Assembly (NCBI GenBank): GCA_034430155.1
Contig: DAOUET010000099.1
Location: 1-36,455, forward strand
Direction of reading: 5' to 3'
Source: DAOUET01 sp034430155
GTDB lineage: Bacteria > Chloroflexota > Anaerolineae > Anaerolineales > UBA4823
Length of the DNA: 36,455 nt
Shown: one piece after another, positions 24,434 to 32,160 of the stretch
Position numbering within the stretch: the stretch's first letter is position 1
Layout of the letters: each line of letters starts with the position of its first letter
Made by a program: the position numbers and the translations under genes
Notes under the pieces: model-generated
The model's database searches: none
The model's input: the letters and a program-made list of their open reading frames with translations, nothing else
Told to the model about the DNA's origin: nothing

Positions 24434-26236
24434 TTACATGACCTCCGGCGCTTCGATAGCCAGCAGCCTTAGGGTGTTAGCCAGGGTCTGCTTCAGGGCG
24501 GCGACGAGGCGCAAGCGCGCCTTTCGGATAGATTCAGTCTCCGCTTGCAGGACGGGGACCAGGTGATAAAAGCTGTGGAAGGCGCGCGCCAGCTCATAGG
24601 CGTAACTGGTAATTGGCAGCGATTTATAATCCCGTGCAGCCATTTGTACAACTGTAGGGAAGCGCGAGATCAGGTCTATCAACTCGATCTCCTGGCTGCT
24701 CAAATCGAAATCAAAGGTGGCTTCCGCAGGGAGCTGCCCGGCTTTCTTAAGGATACTGTTGGCGCGCACGTGGGCATTCTGAATATATGGGGCGGTATGT
24801 CCATCGAAGTTAAGCGCGGTATCCCAATCGAAGACGATATCCTTATTGTTGTCCACCGAAAGCATGGCAAATGCCAGAGCCCCGAGCCCAATTTGCCATG
24901 CGACCTTTTGACGGACTGGCTCAACCAAGTCGGGGTTTTTCTCGGCAATGATCTTCAGCACACGGCGATGGGCCTCATCGGCGACGTCTTTAAACAACAC
25001 CAATCGCCCACGGCGTGCGGACATAGCGCCCTCCGGTAGGCTGACAAAACCATATCCCAGGTGGTAGCATTTGGCGGCCTGCGGGAAGCCCCACATTTCC
25101 AGGATTTTGAAGACCTGTTGCATATTCAGACTTTGGCGTACGTCGATTACGTATATCGAACGGTCGACGTGGAATTTTTCAAACTTTTCTCTGGCCAAGG
25201 CTAGATCGCGAGCCGGATAGAGGGCGGTGCCATCGTTGCGCAGCAGCACCACGGTGCGGAATTTCTCCTTGGAAAGGCCTAGTTTTTCATCGATCTTAAC
25301 CAGAACCGGCCCTCCACTGGGGCGTTCATCCTCAGCGATGCCGCGATCGATCAGCTCAGCGACTATGTCTTTGGTCAGCTCGTTGACCTGACTCTCAAAG
25401 AACCAATCGTCGATGTGGATGCCAAGCAACTTGAGGATTTCGTGCAGCTCATCCAGACTCCACTGGCGGGTGAGACGCCAAAGCTGGTGCACTTCGGGGT
25501 CACCCGCATCCCAGCGGAGCAACCACTCACGCCGTTCAGCGTCGTAAGCCTCTCTCCTGTCCTGCTCTTCGGGGGTCTCGTTCTTCTTGGGAGTGAGCAT
25601 TTCGGTGGCCTCGACATAGATCTTCAGCAACCACTGGCCACGCTCGTGGACACCTGTTGGCTCCTGCCCTTTGTAAAATTTGTTGTAAGCCCAGACCACG
25701 GTGATCACGCCCAAGCCGATATCACCCGGATATGAGGCACGGATGGTCTCGAAACCGGCGAACTCGACCAGGCGTGCAAACGCTTCGCCCAAAATTGCGT
25801 TACGGTAATGACCGATGTGGAAGGAGTGGTGCGTGTTAGGCTGGGCATACTCGACCATGAGGCGCTCCCCCTTAGGCGCACCGCGGCCGAAATTCTCACC
25901 TTGATCCAGAACTTCATCAATCACACGAGATGAGAAATCGGCAGTAGCGTAATACAAGTTGAGATAGCCTTTGACGGCTTTAACCCGGGAGAAGCCAGGA
26001 GGTTTGCCAAGGTGATTGGCAACCTGTATGGCTAGCTCCTGGGCGCGCTGAGGCACGTTGACATCTTTTCCGGCGCGGGCCTCCTGCGCAGCCAGCTGGA
26101 AAAACGAAGTGGAAGCGCCCCATTCCCCGGCAAAGGGGATCGGATTCCATTGCAGCCAATCTGGCTGAGGAAGCCCTTTTTCAACAAGGTAAGCGCGGAT
26201 TTGGGACTCTATTGCTTGTCTTTCGCGATCGAACAT
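24434..26236 (-). CDS. argS: Arginyl-tRNA synthetase
   Basis: 600 residues of a class I synthetase. The HIGH motif is in SFHIGHYRNAILGEAF, and the KMSKS position reads AMSARRGRLV, as usual for ArgRS. The C-terminal anticodon-binding DALR domain is present (ARAFHSFYHLVPVL...RLRLVAALKQTLANTLRLL). ArgRS attaches arginine to tRNA-Arg and needs the tRNA for amino-acid activation. The open frame begins with TTG at 26248 and GTG at 26245, but ATG at 26236 gives the natural N-terminus MFDRERQAI. An extended -10 element and a perfect palindrome lie just upstream. Confidence 0.95.
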   Translation of the reverse strand: MFDRERQAIESQIRAYLVEKGLPQPDWLQWNPIPFAGEWGASTSFFQLAAQEARAGKDVNVPQRAQELAIQVANHLGKPPGFSRVKAVKGYLNLYYATADFSSRVIDEVLDQGENFGRGAPKGERLMVEYAQPNTHHSFHIGHYRNAILGEAFARLVEFAGFETIRASYPGDIGLGVITVVWAYNKFYKGQEPTGVHERGQWLLKIYVEATEMLTPKKNETPEEQDRREAYDAERREWLLRWDAGDPEVHQLWRLTRQWSLDELHEILKLLGIHIDDWFFESQVNELTKDIVAELIDRGIAEDERPSGGPVLVKIDEKLGLSKEKFRTVVLLRNDGTALYPARDLALAREKFEKFHVDRSIYVIDVRQSLNMQQVFKILEMWGFPQAAKCYHLGYGFVSLPEGAMSARRGRLVLFKDVADEAHRRVLKIIAEKNPDLVEPVRQKVAWQIGLGALAFAMLSVDNNKDIVFDWDTALNFDGHTAPYIQNAHVRANSILKKAGQLPAEATFDFDLSSQEIELIDLISRFPTVVQMAARDYKSLPITSYAYELARAFHSFYHLVPVLQAETESIRKARLRLVAALKQTLANTLRLLAIEAPEVM

Positions 26237-26285
26237 ACTGCCCACCAAATTCTTTGGAGAAAGGAGCGATGAAACGATGGCAATC

Positions 26286-26307
26286 TCGCTGCGCAGCGAT
26301 TATATCA
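26286..26307 (-). promoter_or_regulatory. Extended -10 promoter and palindrome upstream of argS
   Basis: The minus strand reads TGATATAAT, an extended -10 (TATAAT at 26304-26299). It runs directly into a perfect 14-bp palindrome, TCGCTGCGCAGCGA (26286-26299), at the expected transcription start. The -35 region is poor, as is common for extended -10 promoters. Confidence 0.5.
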
Positions 26308-26340
26308 CGGGGGAATACGCATCTTAGCGACGGGCGCGGC

Positions 26341-26374
26341 AACACAAAAAGCGGGAGCGTGTAGAGCTCCCGCT
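26341..26374 (-). terminator. Rho-independent terminator of rpsT
   Basis: Minus-strand stem AGCGGGAGC / GCTCCCGCT (9 bp, 7-nt loop) is followed by TTTTTGTGTT, 33 bp after the rpsT stop codon. Confidence 0.88.
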
Positions 26375-26406
26375 GACAATCAACTTAAGGAATAAATCTC
26401 TTGGGG

Positions 26407-26688
26407 TCAGGTGCTTTCTTGCGCTTTTTCAAGGGCAGCCAGCTTTTGCATCAAGCGACCCTTACGCCGCGAGGCGTTGTTTTTATGCACGATGCCCTTT
26501 TCAGCGGCTTTATCCAGGGCGCTGATGGCTTGCAGTGTAGCGGCACGGGCTTCATCCAGGTCTTCGGATTCGATGGCCTGGCGAGCCTGTTTTACGAAAG
26601 TTCGGGCGCGGCCGAGAAAATAACGGTTGCGCAAGCGACGTTTTTCATTCTGTTTATTACGCTTGATTGCGGATTTTAAATTAGGCAA
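26407..26688 (-). CDS. rpsT: 30S ribosomal protein S20
   Basis: 93 residues. S20 signatures are PNLKSAIKRNKQNEKRRLRNR at the N-terminus, then the long basic helices with DKAAEKGIVHKNNASRRKGRLMQKL. The protein binds 16S rRNA in the small subunit. Homology puts the start at TTG (26688): the sequence after it matches the usual MPNxKSA opening, and GAGGA lies seven bases upstream. The frame runs open to 26709, but those codons have no family counterpart. The E. coli gene also uses UUG, where the weak start helps S20 limit its own synthesis; the same may hold here. Confidence 0.95.
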   Translation of the reverse strand: MPNLKSAIKRNKQNEKRRLRNRYFLGRARTFVKQARQAIESEDLDEARAATLQAISALDKAAEKGIVHKNNASRRKGRLMQKLAALEKAQEST

Positions 26689-26727
26689 GAGAGTATCCTC
26701 CAAAATCAACCACGTTTACGGGGCGTT

Positions 26728-26756
26728 ATTTTACTTGATAGAGCAGGTTTTGTCCA
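26728..26756 (-). promoter_or_regulatory. Promoter of rpsT
   Basis: Minus strand: TGGACA (26756-26751), a 17-bp spacer and TAAAAT (26733-26728), each one mismatch from the sigma70 consensus. The start point would be near 26721, about 33 nt before the TTG. Confidence 0.7.
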
Positions 26757-26814
26757 GTTCTGGGCCTTATTCATCTAAAAACGAGAAGGCTAGATGAATT
26801 TGATAAGATCCGAG

Positions 26815-26843
26815 TTGACGGAAACCTTTTATAATAGTATCAT
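26815..26843 (+). promoter_or_regulatory. Promoter of rnpB
   Basis: TTGACG (26815-26820), 17 bp, TATCAT (26838-26843). The start would fall at about 26850, right at the first bases of the RNase P P1 helix, which supports this pair over the closer TATAAT at 26830-26835. Confidence 0.75.
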
Positions 26844-26847
26844 GAAA

Positions 26848-27362
26848 TAGCCTCGGGTTGGCCGGGTGATCGCGGTCTCACGCAAGTGGGATCGAGGAAA
26901 GTCCGCACTCCGAAGAGCACAGTGCCGGGTAACACCCGGGATGGGGAACTGAATCACAACATTGATTCAGGCAACCTGCCGGATCGGGCCACAGAAACAT
27001 ACCGCCTAATCACCAGAGGGTAAAGAGTCAGAGGCCCTTTGGCGATGGTAAGGGTGAAAAGGTGGCGATTGCTTTGCGATCGCTCTGTGTAAGAGACCAC
27101 CGGCGTTCGCAGTAATGCGAACGGCCAGGCAACCCCCACTGGGAGCAAGGCCAAACAGGTGTAATGTCTGTCCAACGCTTTCGCTTAGGACAGAGGGAGG
27201 TTGCTCGTCTCCACCTCTCGTTTTACGAGAGCAAGCACCGGGTAGGCTGCTCGAGTTGCGTGGTGACGCGCGGCCTAGAAAGATGATCACCCAGGCGGGA
27301 AGCAGGAGAGATCTGCCGACCCACTGGACAGAATGCGGCTTACAAGCTGGCCTGAGGTCTGT
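26848..27362 (+). ncRNA. rnpB: RNase P RNA, bacterial type A
   Basis: About 515 nt. The conserved core GAGGAAAGTCCGC is at 26893-26905. The ACAGAAA...CCGCC segment and GGTAAGGGTGAAAAGGTG lie in the middle, and ACAGAATGCGGCTTAC near the 3' end is also universal. The P1 helix forms between CCTCGGG (26851-26857) and CCTGAGG (27351-27357). This RNA is the catalytic subunit that trims the 5' leader from tRNA precursors. It has its own promoter and terminator. The ends are estimated from P1 and the promoter and may be off by a few bases. Confidence 0.96.
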
Positions 27363-27390
27363 TTATTGAACAGAATAGCGATGGGAGATT

Positions 27391-27425
27391 AAAAAACCCA
27401 GCCGGATCCCGGCTGGGTTTTTTTG
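27391..27425. terminator. Bidirectional terminator between rnpB and csp
   Basis: Stem AACCCAGCCGG / CCGGCTGGGTT with a 3-nt loop, flanked by six A on one side and seven T on the other. It works in both directions and ends rnpB (+) and the cold-shock gene (-). Confidence 0.95.
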
Positions 27426-27439
27426 AAGGTCTATTAATG

Positions 27440-27649
27440 CTAAAGGGGGACCACGTCGACGGCTTGAAGACCCTTGGGGCCATCCTGGACAGAAAATTCC
27501 ACCTTCTGTCCCTCGGCCAAGCTGCGGTAACCGTCCACCTGGATAGAGGTATAGTGAACGAAGACGTCAGCACCGTCCTCTCGAGCAAGGAAACCGTAGC
27601 CCTTGCTGCCATTAAACCATTTGACCGTACCGATGATACGTTCAGACAT
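27440..27649 (-). CDS. Cold-shock domain protein
   Basis: 69 residues, one OB-fold cold-shock domain. RNP1 (KGYGFLAREDG) and RNP2 (VFVHYTSI) are intact, starting from the typical GTVKWFNGSKGYGF opening. The protein binds single-stranded RNA/DNA and keeps mRNA unfolded. AAGGAGG stands eight bases before the ATG. Its promoter lies about 150 bp upstream, leaving a leader of roughly 145 nt like that of thermoregulated cspA-type genes. The domain alone does not show whether it is cold-induced. Confidence 0.95.
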   Translation of the reverse strand: MSERIIGTVKWFNGSKGYGFLAREDGADVFVHYTSIQVDGYRSLAEGQKVEFSVQDGPKGLQAVDVVPL

Positions 27650-27800
27650 TTATTGTGCCTCCTTACTGTGGCAATGAATGGGTTTTTAGGCGCTGGTTTG
27701 TTCCATCGGATTGATCAAGATGAAACGGGTCAAGCGGAAAAGCTACGAGCCGACCTTTCCTTACATCCAACGAGAACTCACTGCATCCTACATGAACGCT

Positions 27801-27829
27801 AGTATACCAAAGTGAGAAATGAGCGTCAA
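27801..27829 (-). promoter_or_regulatory. Promoter of the cold-shock gene, with long 5' leader
   Basis: Minus strand: TTGACG (27829-27824), 17 bp, TATACT (27806-27801), close to consensus. Transcription from about 27794 gives a leader of ~145 nt before the ATG at 27649. The remaining 27830-28000 holds no gene. Confidence 0.8.
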
Positions 27830-28000
27830 GAAATGGAAAGCCTGGATGTTATTGAGTGACTTAATATTCTAACAAGGGTATACTGTCTGAGTCCTGGCGG
27901 TTCTGGGAAGGTAGCAGCCAACGGGTTTATTGAAAGGTGTCCCTTCCGGAAGCGGGCGGAGGCAGCAGGTATTTTGAAATGAAAGAGGTCCAGAGAGTTG

Positions 28001-29860
28001 ATGAAGGAGAGCAAGAAAAAGAAGAGGTTAATCGTACTCGAACGGCATAAGAAACGCCTGGAAAACCAGCTGAAGGTTTTCAAGCGGCTCGATAATCGCT
28101 TTGCCTGGATAAGAATGGCGATCTTGCTGATTGGAGGTTTAGGAACTTACCTGGCTTTTCAATTTGGAGTGGCTTGGTGGGGCCAGGCGGTTGGGATGCT
28201 TGCGATTGGGGTATTTGGATTGGCTGTCGCAGGGCATCGCAAGCTAGACAAGAGCGTGCAACACTTCAAGATATCCCTGCACTTGGTAGAGACATTGATG
28301 GCGCGCATGGGACTGGATTGGGGCAATATTCCCACCCCACCCGCGATACAGCAAGACAGGCAACATCCCTTCGAGATGGATTTGAACGTAACCGCAAAAC
28401 GTTCGATCCAGCAGCTGATCGATACGGCGGTTTCAGCAGGAGGTAGCCAACGACTGCGAGATTGGCTGTTGGATCCCCATCCTGATCTGGTAAAGATACA
28501 CCACAGACAGCTGGTTGTAAGAGAACTGGAGCCGTTGTATGGGTTTCGCACCAAACTGGCTCTGACCAGCGCGCTGGCAGCAGGTCAACCCGGCGAAAGG
28601 TGGGATGGAGAAGGGCTGATGAAGTGGCTGGAGAAGCATAGCTATAGCCACTCTGTTATGAGGTGGGTGATCCTGTTGGGAGTGCTGGGGTTAGCCAACC
28701 TGACGCTCTTCATCCTGAACGCTTTAGGATGGTTGCCTGCTTTCTGGGTCGTAACCTTGCTGCTTTACGGTGTGCTGTATTATACGAAACACCAGCGTTA
28801 TCATGACCTTTTTGAAGAGGCATATTACTTAGGGACGACGCTCGAAAAATTCAGAGCGGTTCTGATTTACTTGGAGGACTACCCCTATGGCGAAACCAGC
28901 CAGCTGGCAAAGGTGTGCGAGCCCTTCATAATGGCGCGTAGCCAACCGTCGCGATACCTGAGGAGAATCGTTTGGATCGCTTCCGCAACCAGTCTAAGTC
29001 ACAACCAGTTTCTGGGGCTGGTGATAAACCTGGCGGTACCCTGGGACCTGTACTTCGCTGAACGGCTGGAGCGCTATAAAATAGAAATGAGGCAGCTGCT
29101 ACCCAAATGGCTGGAAAGTTGGTACGAGCTGGAAGCGCTGAACTCTTTGGCAAATTTCAGCTATCTAAATCCTGATTTTGCCTTCCCCGAAGTAGTCGAA
29201 AACACAGGTGATGGCGACCGCCCCTTTTTTGAGGGGCGCGAATTGGGCCATCCCTTACTCGCCGATGACCAGAGGATATGCAATGATTTCACCATCGACC
29301 AGCTGGGGAAGATCGCCATCATCAGCGGATCGAACATGTCTGGCAAGAGCACTTTCTTAAGGACTTTGGGGGTTAACTTGCTTCTGGCTTATGCCGGGGG
29401 GCGAGTGAACGCCACTTATCTACGCATAATGCCAATGAGGGTGTTCAGCAGCATTGGCATAAGCGATTCCCTGAGCGACGGGATCTCGTATTTCTACGCG
29501 GAGGTAAAGCGGTTGAGAACCTTGCTGGATGGACTGGAACGAGATGACTTGTTGCCGCTGTTTTTCTTGATCGATGAAATTTTCCAGGGCACCAACAACC
29601 GCGAGCGAGAGATCGGCAGCCGGTCTTATGTAGGAACACTGGCAGGGAAAAATGGGGTGGGGGTGATATCGACGCATGATTTAGAGTTGGTCAAACTGGC
29701 GGATGAGATAGACCAGGTAGGCAATTTTCATTTCCGGGAGGAGGTGCAAGGGGGGAAAATGGTTTTCGATTACCGTTTGCGCTCAGGCCCGTGCCCGACA
29801 ACCAATGCGTTAAAGATCATGCAGTTGGAAGGTTTACCAGTAGAGATCTTGAGGGTATAG
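28001..29860 (+). CDS. Membrane-associated MutS-like ATPase
   Basis: 619 residues. The C-terminal third is a MutS domain V ATPase: Walker A GSNMSGKST near 442-450, the FSSIGISDSLSDGISYFYAEVKRL segment, Walker B FFLIDEIFQGTNN near 520-532, and the STHDLELV switch. The N-terminal mismatch-recognition and connector domains of real MutS are missing. Instead there are two hydrophobic hairpins (about residues 35-78 and 218-262), suggesting four membrane segments. It is therefore unlikely to do classical mismatch repair. Related MutS-family membrane proteins exist in several phyla with unknown function. TTG at 27998 is an alternative start. The VOC gene begins three bases after its stop. Confidence 0.83.
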   Translation: MKESKKKKRLIVLERHKKRLENQLKVFKRLDNRFAWIRMAILLIGGLGTYLAFQFGVAWWGQAVGMLAIGVFGLAVAGHRKLDKSVQHFKISLHLVETLMARMGLDWGNIPTPPAIQQDRQHPFEMDLNVTAKRSIQQLIDTAVSAGGSQRLRDWLLDPHPDLVKIHHRQLVVRELEPLYGFRTKLALTSALAAGQPGERWDGEGLMKWLEKHSYSHSVMRWVILLGVLGLANLTLFILNALGWLPAFWVVTLLLYGVLYYTKHQRYHDLFEEAYYLGTTLEKFRAVLIYLEDYPYGETSQLAKVCEPFIMARSQPSRYLRRIVWIASATSLSHNQFLGLVINLAVPWDLYFAERLERYKIEMRQLLPKWLESWYELEALNSLANFSYLNPDFAFPEVVENTGDGDRPFFEGRELGHPLLADDQRICNDFTIDQLGKIAIISGSNMSGKSTFLRTLGVNLLLAYAGGRVNATYLRIMPMRVFSSIGISDSLSDGISYFYAEVKRLRTLLDGLERDDLLPLFFLIDEIFQGTNNREREIGSRSYVGTLAGKNGVGVISTHDLELVKLADEIDQVGNFHFREEVQGGKMVFDYRLRSGPCPTTNALKIMQLEGLPVEILRV

Positions 29861-29863
29861 GGC

Positions 29864-30715
29864 GTGGCGGAAGAGAAAACCTTGGTAATTGACCATGTTA
29901 CGATTGCATGGAGCACTTTGGAGGCACTGCGCCAGGTTTTCGCGCGGGCGGGATTGGAAACGGTTTATGGGGGAGAGCATTCCAATAACATCACGCACAT
30001 GGCTATCCTGGGATTTGACGACGGCTCTTATATCGAACTGATATCTACCCTGAAAGCAGAACAGAAGTCTCCCTGGTGGTTGCGGCAGATCGTCCTGGAT
30101 GGCGGAGCGTGCGCCTGGGCAGTACGAGTTGAGGATATCAAGGGGGAGGTAAGCAGCTTGAGAAAAATGGAGATCGCGGTAGAGGGTCCTTATTATTACA
30201 ACCGCAAGAGACCGGATAAGACCCTGGTGGAATGGGATCTGGCATTCCTGGGCGGGGGAGACCCAGGCGGGCAACTGCCCTTTCTGATCGCTGACCGCAC
30301 ACCCAGATCTTACCGGGTGCAGCCATGTGCCAGCGTGGCCGGGAGCGAACTGAGTGGTGTTGAGAAGGTGATTCTGGGGGTTAATAACCTGGAGGCAGCC
30401 GGCCAACTTTTCAGGCGGTTGTATGGCTGGAAGAAAGCCGAGGAAATGGAGGTCGCCAGTTTGGATGCCAGATTGGCAGGCTTTAAGGGCCAAGCGGTAA
30501 TCCTGGCACAACCTTTGGGTGAGAACAGCTGGCTGGCTGAGCGACTGGAGAGGTTTGGAGAGAGCCCGTGTGGATACCTGATCGGCAGCCAGGATTTTAG
30601 CATGTCGCGGGAAAGACAGGACCTGGGAAGGACTGAGACCTGGTTCGGGAAAGGATTGGCCTGGTTCGACCAAATGATGTCACTGGGAATACTTCTGGGC
30701 GTGGTCGAAATTTAA
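29864..30715 (+). CDS. VOC-superfamily protein (glyoxalase-like domain)
   Basis: 283 residues resembling the Glyoxalase_3 type (PF13468) within the vicinal-oxygen-chelate superfamily. An N-terminal IDHVTIAWSTL half contains GFDDGSYIELIS, and a second half begins VEKVILGVNNLEAAGQLFRRLYGW. His and Glu in these strands are possible metal ligands. The reaction is unknown; relatives include dioxygenases, isomerases and resistance proteins. GTG at 29864 is three bases after the MutS-like stop, so the two genes form an operon. An unrelated role for the pair cannot be excluded. Confidence 0.75.
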   Translation: MAEEKTLVIDHVTIAWSTLEALRQVFARAGLETVYGGEHSNNITHMAILGFDDGSYIELISTLKAEQKSPWWLRQIVLDGGACAWAVRVEDIKGEVSSLRKMEIAVEGPYYYNRKRPDKTLVEWDLAFLGGGDPGGQLPFLIADRTPRSYRVQPCASVAGSELSGVEKVILGVNNLEAAGQLFRRLYGWKKAEEMEVASLDARLAGFKGQAVILAQPLGENSWLAERLERFGESPCGYLIGSQDFSMSRERQDLGRTETWFGKGLAWFDQMMSLGILLGVVEI

Positions 30716-30803
30716 TTTTTGGGTTTGAGCGAGGATTAGTCCCAAGGAGAGTAGGCATCCTGGCATACAAGACAGGGCATACTTGCCTGGTTCGGGAGGG
30801 TAA

Positions 30804-32093
30804 ATGAGCGTGAGAGGCAGGTTCAAGAATGATCATGGTCCCATAGGAGCGATTCCAAAAGCAATGAGGGGGTTAAATCGAGATACTTTTGCTTATTATA
30901 CGGTGGCAGTAAACTTGCCGGACATCGGCAGGCGTGTGCTGGCGGAAAACGACTTGTCAAAGGCTGCGGTTTACAAGATGGAAGTATTGCTAGATGAAAT
31001 CCCCGAGGGCGGCATATGCCCGTTGAAGGATGTCCTGGCAAGCAGAGCGAAAGACTGGGCAGCTTATGTAGCACCCTACCTGGGACAGAACTGGCTTGAG
31101 GTCCCCTGGTTCTTTGCTGAAATATATTTTTACCGACGGATCCTGGAAGCAACTGGCTATTTTCGGACCGGTACCGGAAAAGGTATGGATCCCTTTGGTT
31201 ACCAGAAGCGGGCGGGTTTGGAGAGGTCCAGGGATGCAATCGGATTCTTCTGCGGGCAAATGGAGCGGTGGCTGTTTGAAAGCCCCGGGCAGGGGGTTGA
31301 CAAGGGCGAGGCCCTAAGAGGCCTGATCAAGATGAGCCTGTGGGGAAACCAAGCTGATTTGAGTATCTGGCCAGCTGACCGGGAGGCCAGCCCGGAGTAT
31401 AAAGACGTTCAAGAGCGAGGAGCTCACCTGGCAGTGGATGAGACAGAAGCTGTGATAAGATACCTGGCGAGTCTGGAGAACAAGGGCGCCAGGATCGAGG
31501 TGCTGGTGGATAACGCCGGCATGGAGCTGGTAAGCGACCTGGGCCTGATAGACTACCTGTTAAGTAGCCAGATCATTGAACAAGCCCGATTGCACCTGAA
31601 AACCGATCCAGTGTTTGTATCGGACGCCATGGTGAAGGACGTGGATTACACCCTGGCATTTCTGGCTTCTCACGCCGAGCGAGCGGTGCGGAGATTGGCG
31701 GAACGGCTAGGAGATCACCGCGCCACCGGGCGCCTTCAGTTGCAAGAGGAGGCTTTCTGGGTTTCGCCGCTGAGTGGGTGGGAAATGCCAAGCAGGTTAA
31801 GGGCCGGCTTGGCAAAGGCTGAGCTGCTGATTAGCAAGGGGGATATCCATTACCGGCGCTTATTAGGTGATCGGCACTGGCCATTCACCAAGCCACTGTC
31901 AGAAGTGGTAGGGTATCTACCTACACCATTAGCGGCTCTGCGAGTATTGAAGGGGGACATCGTGGCGGGGCTGCCAGTGGGCAGGGCGGAAGCCTTGAAA
32001 GCGGTGGATCCGGAATGGATGGTAAATGGGAAATGGGGGCTGGTGCAATTTGTGGAGGGGAGAATAAATGACAAAAATCAGGTTGCAGGGTGA
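30804..32093 (+). CDS. DUF89/ARMT1-like metal-dependent phosphatase family protein
   Basis: 429 residues matching the DUF89 damage-control phosphatase family (ARMT1-like branch). Visible motifs are LWGNQADLSIW, VDNAGMELVSDL near 235-246 (Asp and Asn binding metal), FVSDAMVKDVDY and a late SKGDIHYRRLLGD. Enzymes of this family dephosphorylate damaged or surplus sugar phosphates and related metabolites. The substrate here is not predictable. GGGAGGG four bases before ATG fixes the start. An 88-bp gap follows the VOC gene. A perfect palindrome downstream separates it from the transporter. Confidence 0.82.
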   Translation: MSVRGRFKNDHGPIGAIPKAMRGLNRDTFAYYTVAVNLPDIGRRVLAENDLSKAAVYKMEVLLDEIPEGGICPLKDVLASRAKDWAAYVAPYLGQNWLEVPWFFAEIYFYRRILEATGYFRTGTGKGMDPFGYQKRAGLERSRDAIGFFCGQMERWLFESPGQGVDKGEALRGLIKMSLWGNQADLSIWPADREASPEYKDVQERGAHLAVDETEAVIRYLASLENKGARIEVLVDNAGMELVSDLGLIDYLLSSQIIEQARLHLKTDPVFVSDAMVKDVDYTLAFLASHAERAVRRLAERLGDHRATGRLQLQEEAFWVSPLSGWEMPSRLRAGLAKAELLISKGDIHYRRLLGDRHWPFTKPLSEVVGYLPTPLAALRVLKGDIVAGLPVGRAEALKAVDPEWMVNGKWGLVQFVEGRINDKNQVAG

Positions 32094-32111
32094 AGACCTT
32101 TTGGTAAACTT

Positions 32112-32133
32112 GGATTAGACATTTGTCTAATCC
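32112..32133. promoter_or_regulatory. Perfect 22-bp palindrome, candidate operator
   Basis: GGATTAGACA TT TGTCTAATCC: arms of 10 bp with no mismatch and a 2-bp centre, 27 bp before the MFS start codon. It overlaps a possible promoter (TTGGAT 32110-32115, TATAGA 32134-32139, 18-bp spacer), as a repressor site would. No T-tract follows, so a terminator is less likely. No regulator gene is adjacent. Confidence 0.55.
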
Positions 32134-32160
32134 TATAGAAGGTTTGAATAAGGAGCCATC

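Noticed and set aside
26815..26835. TTGACG with TATAAT as rnpB promoter
   Set aside because: Spacer of only 9 bp; TATCAT at 26838-26843 gives 17 bp and a start at the P1 helix.
28001..29860. Mismatch repair MutS/MutS2
   Set aside because: No mismatch-recognition or Smr domain, and hydrophobic membrane segments are present.
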